Shown here: one piece after another, positions 27,477 to 35,073 of the stretch
Position numbering within the stretch: position 1 is the first letter of the stretch
Layout of the letters: each line of letters opens with the position of its first letter
Origin: Clostridiales bacterium
GTDB lineage: Bacteria; Acidobacteriota; Aminicenantia; Aminicenantales; UBA8522
Direction of reading: 5' to 3'
Assembly (NCBI GenBank): GCA_029907205.1
Contig: JARYMI010000002.1
Location: 158,264 to 222,263, forward strand
DNA: 64,000 bases
Position numbers and translations under genes: made by a program
Notes under the pieces: model-generated
The model's input: the letters and a program-made list of their open reading frames with translations, nothing else
What the model was told of the DNA's origin: nothing
The model's database searches: none

Positions 27477-28754
27477 TTAATATAATACCGCCTTTTCCAA
27501 TAAAAAGTCAATGGCTTTTCTGAGGAGGAGGTTAGCCTTCACGTCTTCCCTTTTTCCTTCCCTGTTAAGGCTGTCCACGAACTGAGCGAGAGGTATGTTG
27601 TTCCTCCGGGCCATGACTCTGATTTCTTCTTCGATTTCTTCATCCGTGACCTCAAGCCCCTCTTCAGCCGCGATTTTTCGGAGGACAAGACCGTTGGTGA
27701 TGTTTTTTTCTGCTTTGACCCTGGCTTTTTGTCTCAGGGCTTCAACGTTTTCCAGGGTCACCGTATCTGACTTGGCCGAAGTCCAGCTCTTTATGAGCTC
27801 GCCGGCTTCGCGCTCAACAAGGCTTTCCGGGAGCTCCAATGCCATCTGCTGAGCAATTGTCTCGAGAATCTCTTCGCCCATCTCGCGGCGGGCAGCGCCT
27901 TCCCTGACCCCTTCTAAATCTTTCCGGACTCCCTCCCTCAAGCTGCTGAGGGTCTCGAATCCTCCGAGGTCCTTGGCCCACTCGTCGGTCATTTCAGGCA
28001 CTTTCTTTTCTTTTATGGATATCAGCTTGATTTCATACTCCAAAGTGCGGCCGGCGAGCTTCTTCTGAGGATGATCTTGAGGGTAAGAGATGACGAAACG
28101 CCGCGTCTCTTGCGGCTTTAGACCAAACAGATTCTCGTTCAATGCCTTGTCATTATCGGGATGACCGGCCAAGACCAGGACTTTCTCTGTCGGCAAAGCC
28201 TTTTTTGTCGTGAGGTCTTTTCCTTTCCATTCCATGAGGACATAATCCCCCTCGAGGACTCCCCTCCCCTCCACGGGTATGTATTCAGCCGACTTCTGAC
28301 GCAGTTCTTCAAGGGCCCGGTCCACATCGGCATCCTCAACCTTGACTTCTCTTTTTTTTACTCTGATATTCTTGTATGACTGCAGTTTGAATTCAGGAAA
28401 AACCTCCACGCTGACTTTGAAACGAAAAGGCTCTCCGTCGCGGAACAGAACCTCGCTGACGATCGGAGTGATCACGGGGTTGAGATTCTCTTTGGCCAGA
28501 GTTTCTCCCAGGGCTCTGGGCACAAGAGACTCGATGACGTCGTTTCTGATGTCTTTGTAGAACAAACGGCCGACCAGATCCCGCGGCGCTTTCCCGCGGC
28601 GGAACCCATCAAGCCTGGCCCGCGAGACATAGCTGTCCAAAACTTTCTCCCATTCACTGGCAACCTCATCCACCCCAACCTCAATCTCCATCTCGCGCTT
28701 GCTCGGACTCAAAGAAGTGACCTTGGCGCTTATTTTTTCATCTTTAGCGGGCAT
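27477..28754 (-). CDS. tig: Trigger factor, ribosome-associated chaperone
   Basis: Peptidyl-prolyl isomerase and chaperone (425 aa) that meets nascent chains at the ribosome exit. The N-terminal ribosome-binding domain holds [16 protein letters not shown], a variant of the GFRxGKxP signature. A shortened central FKBP-like domain ([17 protein letters not shown] to [19 protein letters not shown]) and the C-terminal helical arms follow. The PPIase core seems divergent, so isomerase activity is uncertain. TGGAGG precedes the ATG. First protein gene of the Clp/Lon operon, 90 bases after tRNA-Leu. Confidence 0.93.
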   Translation of the reverse strand: MPAKDEKISAKVTSLSPSKREMEIEVGVDEVASEWEKVLDSYVSRARLDGFRRGKAPRDLVGRLFYKDIRNDVIESLVPRALGETLAKENLNPVITPIVSEVLFRDGEPFRFKVSVEVFPEFKLQSYKNIRVKKREVKVEDADVDRALEELRQKSAEYIPVEGRGVLEGDYVLMEWKGKDLTTKKALPTEKVLVLAGHPDNDKALNENLFGLKPQETRRFVISYPQDHPQKKLAGRTLEYEIKLISIKEKKVPEMTDEWAKDLGGFETLSSLREGVRKDLEGVREGAARREMGEEILETIAQQMALELPESLVEREAGELIKSWTSAKSDTVTLENVEALRQKARVKAEKNITNGLVLRKIAAEEGLEVTDEEIEEEIRVMARRNNIPLAQFVDSLNREGKREDVKANLLLRKAIDFLLEKAVLY

Positions 28755-28844
28755 GGCTTCTCATCCTCCAGTTCTCATCGAAACTTGTCTTCTCATTGAG
28801 CTTCGAAAAAAGGGCTTAAATTTAGCGTTGTTTTTTATTTCAAG

Positions 28845-28929
28845 TGGGCAGAGCGGGAGTCGAACCCGCACTCCTTCATCAGGAACTAGGTCCTAAGCCT
28901 AGCGCGTCTGCCTATTCCGCCACCTGCCC
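28845..28929 (-). tRNA. tRNA-Leu (anticodon TAG)
   Basis: An 85-base type II (long variable arm) tRNA. Acceptor GGGCAGG pairs with the 3' TCTGCCC plus discriminator A. The anticodon stem is CTAGG/CCTAG with loop CTTAGGA, anticodon TAG, reading CUA and probably other CUN codons. The T arm contains GGTTCGACTCC. CCA is not encoded. It lies upstream of tig on the same strand and may share its transcript. Confidence 0.95.
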
Positions 28930-28991
28930 TTTGGTTTGCAGGCCCGCTGCTCGCAGGGGACACGAGAATTTCAGATGCTGGAATAGTCTCT

Positions 28992-29020
28992 ATTCTGCCA
29001 TACTCCCGGGCTCCTGTCAA
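28992..29020 (-). promoter_or_regulatory. Promoter of tRNA-Leu (and perhaps tig operon)
   Basis: Minus strand: perfect TTGACA (29015-29020), 17-base spacer, CAGAAT (28992-28997). The tRNA 5' end is ~55 bases downstream. Confidence 0.6.
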
Positions 29021-29035
29021 ACCGGTTCATCCCTC

Positions 29036-30862
29036 CTAACGGAGGTATTTCTTGAGGCGTTCGGCAAGAGTGGGATCGACCGTGACAAGAGTCTTGTAGA
29101 CGTCCCGAGCGCTGTAGTTGTCCTTAAGGTTTAAGTAGGTGATAGCCAGGTTAAACAGGGCCACCCCGTAATCCGGACGAAGATCGACGCACTTCTTTAA
29201 CGGCTCGAGAGCCTCTTCGAAATCATTCAGCTGCATATAGCTGACGCCGATATTAAGCCAAGCATCAGCGCTGTCTGGCACAAGGGCGACATAGTTCTTG
29301 AAGGCTTCGATGGATTCCTTGTGTTTTTTTTGCTTGGAGTAACAAAACCCGATGTTGTAATAGGCGGCATCGTAATCGGGCTTGAGGGCGAGCGCCTGGC
29401 GGAAGGTTTGGATGGCCTCATCGTATCTTTCAAGCTTCTGATACATGATTCCCAAGTTGTAGACAGCTATCTCGCTCTTGGGGTTGAGCTCGATAACCTT
29501 TTTGGCCGCGCTGATGGCGTTTTCAAACCGGCTGGCTTCATCGTACATCCTTACAACCGCGCCATAATAGGTTGTGGCATCTTGCGGGTTGAGGACGGCC
29601 AGGTTAGCGTAGGCCGCCTCAGCCTTTTCCAGCTGGCCAGCCTTGTGATAAGACTCGGCCAGGCTGAAGTTAACCTTGACATCCTCGGGTTTCTCCTTCA
29701 AGGCCGCCTCAAGAGCGGCTACGGCCAGGCCAAACTGGCCGAGCTCCTTGCGGCACAGTCCCAGCCGCAGGTATCCAAGCCAGGCCGCTTCGGGCTTCTC
29801 GTTCAAGTATTTCTCATACGCTTCTGCCGCTTTGGCAAAATCCCGCAGCTCTTCGAACGCGTTGCCGACCGTGAAATAGGCTTCCTTTTTGGAAATATTA
29901 AGAGAGATAGCTTTCTCCAAAGAGGCGATGGCCTCGTTCCAGCGCTGCGTCCGGAAATAGACATTGCCCAATCCAAAATGAGCTTCTGCCCTGTTGGGGT
30001 CGAGCTCAACAACCTTTCTGTAGGCATCCACAGCCGCGGAGTAATTCCTCTGAGTGGTATAAATAGAGGCGAGAAGGACGTGCGCTTCAAGCGTGGCGGG
30101 GTTGAGCTTGATCACCCTTTCTAAGTACCGAGCCCCGTTTCCAAGATCATCAATCAAAGCGAAAACACGGCCGGCCAGAAAGGCGCCCTCAAACCCGCTG
30201 AAATAATCGTCTTGGGCCCAGTCCTTGAAGGCTGTTATCTTTCCCGTTTTGGGGAGGTTTTTCCACGAATTCACCGGGATAACAACCCGGCCTGTTTTTT
30301 CCAGAATCAACACGAGCCCGATGGCCTTTCCTTCAAGGTCAAGGACAGGTCCGCCGTTGAACCCCTCGGGGATGGAGAGCGACGGCTCGATGATCGGCTG
30401 AGTTGCTCCCAGCTGATGAAAATTTCTGATGGTTCCCTCTGAAATGACGATGTCTCCCGTTTCGTTTGCACCAAGGGCAAAAATCCTCGCCCCAGGCTTG
30501 AGACCTGCGGAGTCACCAAGCGCGATGTCCTGGATTTTGCCCTTGATTTTGAGGATAGCGATATCGAGACTACGATCGACCGAAATTACTCCCTCAACCT
30601 TTGTCTTTTTTCCTTTAACGTTGACCCCTTCCACTTCCCTTCCCTGGCTGACCAAGTGATAACTGGTCACGATGACTCCCTCGCTCAGGCCAAAACCCAT
30701 GCCCTTGGCCAGGAGTTGCTTATCGGCTCCATAGACATAAAGAGCAAGCACGCCTTCTTTATTCTGTTCATATAGGCTCGTTGCCTCTGGCGTCTGGGAG
30801 AAGAGATACGTCCCTGCGGCGAAGAGGACAAGCAAACCGAAAGCCTTGGTTTTCAAAGTCAT
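29036..30862 (-). CDS. Exported TPR protein with degenerate trypsin-like domain
   Basis: 608-aa exported protein: signal peptide (about 1-22), a trypsin/HtrA-like beta-barrel domain (about 30-210), then roughly ten tetratricopeptide repeats to the C-terminus. In the protease domain His69 (TSYHLV) and Asp100 (DRSLDIAIL) are in place. The Ser of the GNSGGP motif is replaced by Asn169 (GFNGGP), so peptidase activity is unlikely. TPRs follow the usual A-x-x-x-Y/F-x-x-A pattern with Pro caps, and suggest a periplasmic scaffold. GGAGG precedes the ATG. Likely its own transcript, divergent from the GT87 gene. Confidence 0.85.
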   Translation of the reverse strand: MTLKTKAFGLLVLFAAGTYLFSQTPEATSLYEQNKEGVLALYVYGADKQLLAKGMGFGLSEGVIVTSYHLVSQGREVEGVNVKGKKTKVEGVISVDRSLDIAILKIKGKIQDIALGDSAGLKPGARIFALGANETGDIVISEGTIRNFHQLGATQPIIEPSLSIPEGFNGGPVLDLEGKAIGLVLILEKTGRVVIPVNSWKNLPKTGKITAFKDWAQDDYFSGFEGAFLAGRVFALIDDLGNGARYLERVIKLNPATLEAHVLLASIYTTQRNYSAAVDAYRKVVELDPNRAEAHFGLGNVYFRTQRWNEAIASLEKAISLNISKKEAYFTVGNAFEELRDFAKAAEAYEKYLNEKPEAAWLGYLRLGLCRKELGQFGLAVAALEAALKEKPEDVKVNFSLAESYHKAGQLEKAEAAYANLAVLNPQDATTYYGAVVRMYDEASRFENAISAAKKVIELNPKSEIAVYNLGIMYQKLERYDEAIQTFRQALALKPDYDAAYYNIGFCYSKQKKHKESIEAFKNYVALVPDSADAWLNIGVSYMQLNDFEEALEPLKKCVDLRPDYGVALFNLAITYLNLKDNYSARDVYKTLVTVDPTLAERLKKYLR

Positions 30863-31011
30863 TCTCGTTCCTCCTTTTGGACCATTCTGAGATAAATGTA
30901 CATGTTGGCAAACCTTCTGTCAAATTTTCTTTGAAGTTGAGCGGGTGAGGCCTCTGGCCGTTTTCGAGGCGGTTGACAAGACCCCGACCGCTCGGATAGC
31001 CTGGAAGAGCT

Positions 31012-32184
31012 ATGCTCAGCCGTAAGCTGGCCGCTTGCCTGTTCCTGCTTCTTTTTGGCCTTGTCATCTTCGCTTTTCTTTTTCGCGTCAAGGATGAGAT
31101 GGTCGATTTTGAGGTGAACTACACAGCCGCCAAGAGGCTCCGTGTGGGAGAAACCCTGTACCGCCATGAGGATGGCCACTACCAGTTCAAATACTTACCC
31201 TTCTCTGCTTTTCTTTACTTGCCTGTTTCTTTCCTCCCTCCTCTTCTGGCCAAAGCGACCTGGTATGGAGTCGTGGTCTGCTGTTCCTTTTTCATTTTTT
31301 TCCTTTCTCTGAGACTTATCAACCCAAAAAAGGAGAAATTCCTCTGGGTTGCCGTCTTTCCTCCTCTTATTTTGGCCAAGTATTTTTTGCGGGAGATCCA
31401 GCTTGGCCAGATTAATGCCCTTGTTACTCTTGTTCTTCTGGCAATGGTCTCGAGGCTCCTGGCTCAGCCCGGCTCTCCCCAATATGAACGTCACGAGGAA
31501 ATTGCTCGTCAGGTCAGCGCAGGTTTACTTGGAGGATTGGCCTCCGCCCTGAAACCTTACGCTCTTATATTTTATCCTTATTTTATCATCCGGAAAAAAT
31601 GGCTCTGTCTCGCGGTATCGCTGGCCGTTCTGGGGCTGGGGGTTGTTGCTCCCTCGCTTTTTTACGGAATCAGAGGGAATTTTATCGTCCTCAAGGAATG
31701 GCAGGTTTCTCTAACTGCTTCAACGCCGTCTCTCCTCGCAACCCAAGACAACGTCTCGCTCCTTGCCTTTTTCGTGAAGTGGACCGGAAACCAGACGTTC
31801 TCTTATTTCATCTATTTCTTCGCCCTCACTGCCCTCGGCCTGCTCTTCCTTTTTCTTTTTGTCAAAGGAAAGGCTGCCTCGCGGCCAGGCCTCCTCGATT
31901 GTGTCCTTCTCCTGGCCTTGATTCCCCTCATTTCCCCCCTTGGCTGGGATTACACGTTCCTTTCTTCAGCGCCTGCTCTCATGCTCATCCTGCATCATTT
32001 TGATAAGTATCGCCCGTTCTGGCGTGTTCTTCTTTCTGTCAATCTCGCGGTCATCGCCCTCTCCCTTTATGATCTCATGGGAAGAGAAATCTATGCGTCC
32101 TTCATGAATTTGTCTATAATTACTATAAATTTTATCGTTTTTGTCGGGTATATTGCCTTTCTCAGGCTCAAGGGTCATGCCTAA
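31012..32184 (+). CDS. GT87-family (DUF2029) membrane mannosyltransferase-like protein
   Basis: Polytopic protein (390 aa, about nine to ten membrane segments) of the GT-C class related to mycobacterial alpha-mannosyltransferases. The conserved early loop VDFEVNYTAAKRL (Asp likely catalytic) and the following YQFKYLPFSAFLYLP fit GT87. GGAAGAG sits just before the ATG. The next gene starts inside its last codons (ATGCCTAA overlap), so the two are translationally coupled. Donor and acceptor are unknown; an envelope glycan role is inferred. Confidence 0.8.
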   Translation: MLSRKLAACLFLLLFGLVIFAFLFRVKDEMVDFEVNYTAAKRLRVGETLYRHEDGHYQFKYLPFSAFLYLPVSFLPPLLAKATWYGVVVCCSFFIFFLSLRLINPKKEKFLWVAVFPPLILAKYFLREIQLGQINALVTLVLLAMVSRLLAQPGSPQYERHEEIARQVSAGLLGGLASALKPYALIFYPYFIIRKKWLCLAVSLAVLGLGVVAPSLFYGIRGNFIVLKEWQVSLTASTPSLLATQDNVSLLAFFVKWTGNQTFSYFIYFFALTALGLLFLFLFVKGKAASRPGLLDCVLLLALIPLISPLGWDYTFLSSAPALMLILHHFDKYRPFWRVLLSVNLAVIALSLYDLMGREIYASFMNLSIITINFIVFVGYIAFLRLKGHA

Positions 32185-32716
32185 ACCAGGAAGACGCCCG
32201 CTGTCATCAGACCGGGAAAAAACGTCTTCCTCCAAAAACCGGATTATCTTCGGGGTTTATCTTTCAACGGCCGTAGCCATTGTTCTTTGGCTCGGGGCCA
32301 TTGTCTGGGCTCCCTATCTCCGCAGCCATTACTCACCCTGGCAGGGTTTTGTCTACGCCGTTTTTTCCCCCCTCTGCCATCAAGTCGAGTCGAGGTCTTT
32401 TTTCCTCTTCGGCCAGCCGCTGGCTGTCTGCAGCCGCTGCCTGGGCATTTATATCGGCTTTCTGGCCGGAGTTGGGCTTTATCCTTTTCTAAGAACGTTC
32501 GGCCGCATTAAACTGCCTCGGATAGACGTCTTTATATGTCTTTCATTCCCTATCGCCATAGACACGGTCGGGAATTTTGCCGGACTCTGGAACACGCCTA
32601 ACCTTGCGCGCTTCGCGACGGGTCTCCTCTGGGGCCCCATTCTCCCGTTCTATCTCATCACCGGCATCGCCGACCTTCTCCTTTCACGATTGCCCAGAAA
32701 AGAAAATAACGCTTGA
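32177..32716 (+). CDS. DUF2085 membrane protein
   Basis: 179-aa membrane protein with four likely membrane segments and the DUF2085 hallmark: PLCHQVESRSF, then AVCSRCLGIYIGF, with three conserved Cys and a His that could bind metal. The family is uncharacterised. The ATG overlapping the GT87 stop is chosen; an in-frame ATG 12 codons earlier would lie deep in the GT87 gene. It may form an operon with the next membrane protein, 55 bases on. Confidence 0.8.
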   Translation: MPKPGRRPLSSDREKTSSSKNRIIFGVYLSTAVAIVLWLGAIVWAPYLRSHYSPWQGFVYAVFSPLCHQVESRSFFLFGQPLAVCSRCLGIYIGFLAGVGLYPFLRTFGRIKLPRIDVFICLSFPIAIDTVGNFAGLWNTPNLARFATGLLWGPILPFYLITGIADLLLSRLPRKENNA

Positions 32717-32771
32717 AAACCGAATTCCCTTCCACCTAAAATAGGAAAAAGCCGAGGACAAAGGAGGTCGA

Positions 32772-33290
32772 ATGAACAACCAGCGTTCCGGAATGTTGAT
32801 GCCGGCTGTTGTCGGCGGAGTCGCGGCCGGAGTGCTTTCGGCCGTTCCCTTTCTGGGCTGTCTCTGCTGCCTCTGGATCATCGGCGGCGCCATGCTAGCT
32901 GCCTATCTTCTGGCCCGGAATTCTCCGGCCTCCCTATCGGCAGGAGACGGCGCCATTGTCGGCATCTTCACCGGCATCGTCGCTGCTGTTGTCGATTCCG
33001 TTGTCAGCATCCCCTTTGAGGCCGCTAACAGGGAAATTTTCAGCAAGTTCATGGAACAGATATCCCACTTCACCGAAGAGATGCCATCGGGATGGGAGAC
33101 CTGGTTTGAGAAGACCGCAGAGGGGGTCTCCCCGGGCTTGTTCATGCTCGGCTTGGTGATCGCGGCCGTCGTCTTTTCGGTTTTCGGGGCCCTGGGCGGT
33201 GTCATCGGCGTGTCTCTTTTCGGCAGGAAAAAGATTCCTCCGGCTCAGGGAGCGAGCCATGAAATTCCTCAAGACACAGGTGATCGTTAA
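32772..33290 (+). CDS. Small polytopic membrane protein, unknown
   Basis: 172-aa protein with four hydrophobic segments (about 10-30, 35-50, 62-80 and 122-148), Gly/Ala-rich, with a CLCC cluster in the second. It carries a central soluble loop (residues ~84-118). Similar small proteins are annotated DUF4199- or DUF5518-like, but no diagnostic motif is visible. A strong ribosome site (AAAGGAGG) precedes the ATG. Its 3' end overlaps the start of the lipid-kinase gene by 32 bases. Confidence 0.65.
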   Translation: MNNQRSGMLMPAVVGGVAAGVLSAVPFLGCLCCLWIIGGAMLAAYLLARNSPASLSAGDGAIVGIFTGIVAAVVDSVVSIPFEAANREIFSKFMEQISHFTEEMPSGWETWFEKTAEGVSPGLFMLGLVIAAVVFSVFGALGGVIGVSLFGRKKIPPAQGASHEIPQDTGDR

Positions 33291-34194
33291 CCCTGAGTCT
33301 GACAAGGGCAAGACACGCAGGCGCTGGAAAGAAATCAAAGAAGCCATCAAGAGCTTTATCCACGATTTTAAGGTCGAATTCACTGAAAAACCCTTCCAGG
33401 CCACTGAAATAGCCAGGTCCGCGGTCAAGAGCGGGGCAGAGCTTGTCATCGGCGTCGGAGGCGACGGGACGATCAACGAAATTGCTAACGGCTTCTTCGA
33501 AGAGAGAAGAATCATCAACTCTGACTCCGCCCTGGGCATTCTTCCCTCCGGAACAGGATGCGACCTGACCAAAAGCCTGAAAATCCCGCGTGGGTTTAAA
33601 GAGGCGCTCAAGGTCATCACCCAGGCTCCTTCAACTCTCATCGATATCGGCCGGGTTACTTTTCGTAACCGAGACGGTGGGGAATCAGAGAGGCTGTTCC
33701 TGAATGTGGCGGATTTTGGCCTGGGCGGCGAGGTTGTCAGCGAGGTCAATCAAAGACGATTGGAGAGGAAGGCTTCTTCGTACGTCAGATGCCTCATCTC
33801 AACGATGACTCGGTACAAAAACAAGAGAATCAGGGTCCAGGTGGACGGAAGGGAACTGCCCGAAGGCGAGTACCTTGTCGGCGCTGTCGCAAACGGCAAA
33901 ATATTCGGCAAAGGCATGAAGATAGCGCCAGCAGCCCGGCTGGATGACGGACTGTTTGACTTCGTCCTTGTCGAAGGCATGACATTCAGGGAATTCTGCC
34001 GACATGGTTGGAAAATCTTTTTCGGCACTCACCTCTCCCACCCTAAAATATCCCTGTGGCGGGCCAAGAAGGTGGAAGCCATGGCCTCAGATGAGCAGGA
34101 CGTCCTTCTTGAGCTCGACGGCGAGCAGCTGGGCCTGCTGCCAGCCACTTTTGAAATCTTTCCTCGCCGTCTTCTTGTCAAGGGCTACGTTTAG
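33259..34194 (+). CDS. Diacylglycerol/lipid kinase family protein (YegS/DgkB-like)
   Basis: Cytoplasmic lipid kinase-like enzyme (311 aa) of the DAGK_cat fold, phosphorylating a diacylglycerol, sphingoid or isoprenoid alcohol. Diagnostic motifs: VIVNPESDKGK at the start, VIGVGGDGTINEIANG (nucleotide loop) and GILPSGTGCDLTKSL. The C-terminal beta-sandwich contains AARLDDGLFDFVLVEG and LELDGEQL. The ATG at 33259 is used; a longer frame has no family match in its first 20 codons. The overlap with the upstream gene indicates coupling. Phospholipid recycling is plausible. Confidence 0.9.
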   Translation: MKFLKTQVIVNPESDKGKTRRRWKEIKEAIKSFIHDFKVEFTEKPFQATEIARSAVKSGAELVIGVGGDGTINEIANGFFEERRIINSDSALGILPSGTGCDLTKSLKIPRGFKEALKVITQAPSTLIDIGRVTFRNRDGGESERLFLNVADFGLGGEVVSEVNQRRLERKASSYVRCLISTMTRYKNKRIRVQVDGRELPEGEYLVGAVANGKIFGKGMKIAPAARLDDGLFDFVLVEGMTFREFCRHGWKIFFGTHLSHPKISLWRAKKVEAMASDEQDVLLELDGEQLGLLPATFEIFPRRLLVKGYV

Positions 34195-34259
34195 ACCCAA
34201 AATTTACAGAAATTTCTTGGGCAACAAAAGAGCTTGCACTTCTGCAAAATCGGCGCGAT

Positions 34260-34340
34260 AACCCAACACCCGATGGGTGGCGTGGTTTCGGGGGTGAACC
34301 ACGACAGGACCCGTCGGGTGAATCTATCGGGTTTTGGGTT
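34260..34340. repeat. 81-base hairpin after lipid-kinase gene
   Basis: Outer arms AACCCAACACCCGAT (34260-34274) and ATCGGGTTTTGGGTT (34326-34340) pair at 14 of 15 positions. An inner perfect stem is GTGGTT/AACCAC. It lies between convergent genes and has no U-run, so it is not a classical terminator. Confidence 0.55.
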
Positions 34341-34360
34341 TAGACGGCAGACGATCTTTG

Positions 34361-34948
34361 TCAGTCCCGGTTTTTCCGGCTGTTCAGATGATAATAGGGA
34401 TCGTTGGTGAATACATGCTGACCTGAAGCGTCGACGAATTTTCTGACCGGCGGACTTCCGGTTATGTAGGACTTTGGGTATGAAGCCATAACTCGGCTGA
34501 TGTATTCACGCGTTTCCGGATAAGGCGGAATGCCGTTAAATTTCTTAAGAGCTTCTTGCCCGGCGTTGTAAGCAGCCAAAACAAGCCTGGTATTGCTGTT
34601 GTAAAGCTTGCACAGGTCTTTGAGGTACTTCACTCCTCCCCTGATATTGTCCTCGGGGTCAAACCTGTCCTCCACTCCGTATTGAGCGGCTGTTTCCGGC
34701 ATGAGCTGCATCAACCCGGCTGCTCCTTTGGGAGAAACCGCCCAGATGTCGTAATTTGACTCGGCCTTGATGATGGAATGAACGAGGTCAGCCGGGACGT
34801 TGTATTTCCTGGCAAGAGTCTTGATGATCGGGTCGTATTGCTCCTTTCGCTCCTGAACTGGTCCCGCCTCAGCGGGAGCGGTCAGGATAAAAAGAATAAG
34901 CGCCGCGGGCGTCAGATGGAGCCGCGTGATCCTTCTCCTGCTGAGCAT
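34361..34948 (-). CDS. Lytic transglycosylase, SLT domain
   Basis: Periplasmic murein lytic transglycosylase (195 aa) cleaving the MurNAc-GlcNAc bond. Signal peptide about residues 1-27 (ending APAEAG). Then the SLT domain: catalytic Glu in VHSIIKAESNYD, SPKGAAGLMQLMPETA, and AYNAGQEAL. The C-terminal FVDASGQHVFTNDPYYH tail resembles that of other membrane-remodelling transglycosylases. An in-frame GTG 63 bases upstream is possible, but would bury the signal peptide. Convergent with the lipid kinase, and read after alaS on the same strand end. Confidence 0.9.
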   Translation of the reverse strand: MLSRRRITRLHLTPAALILFILTAPAEAGPVQERKEQYDPIIKTLARKYNVPADLVHSIIKAESNYDIWAVSPKGAAGLMQLMPETAAQYGVEDRFDPEDNIRGGVKYLKDLCKLYNSNTRLVLAAYNAGQEALKKFNGIPPYPETREYISRVMASYPKSYITGSPPVRKFVDASGQHVFTNDPYYHLNSRKNRD

Positions 34949-35005
34949 CTCTCGAATTATTCCTTTTTCGTTTTTTCTATGATGCCAAAAATCGACCTCT
35001 TTGAC

Positions 35006-35025
35006 AATCACCCCTTAGGGTGATT
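35006..35025. terminator. Short perfect hairpin between alaS and transglycosylase gene
   Basis: AATCACCC, four-base loop, GGGTGATT: an 8-base stem 48 bases past the alaS stop. Only the plus strand has a T-run after it, so termination of alaS by this hairpin is weakly supported. Confidence 0.35.
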
Positions 35026-35073
35026 TTAATCTCTCTGCGTATCCCCTCTCCTTCCAGGAGCGCCTGCCTTTCC

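Noticed and set aside
35006-35025. Hairpin as a firm intrinsic terminator for alaS
   Set aside because: The T-run is on the wrong strand for alaS; kept only as a low-confidence feature.
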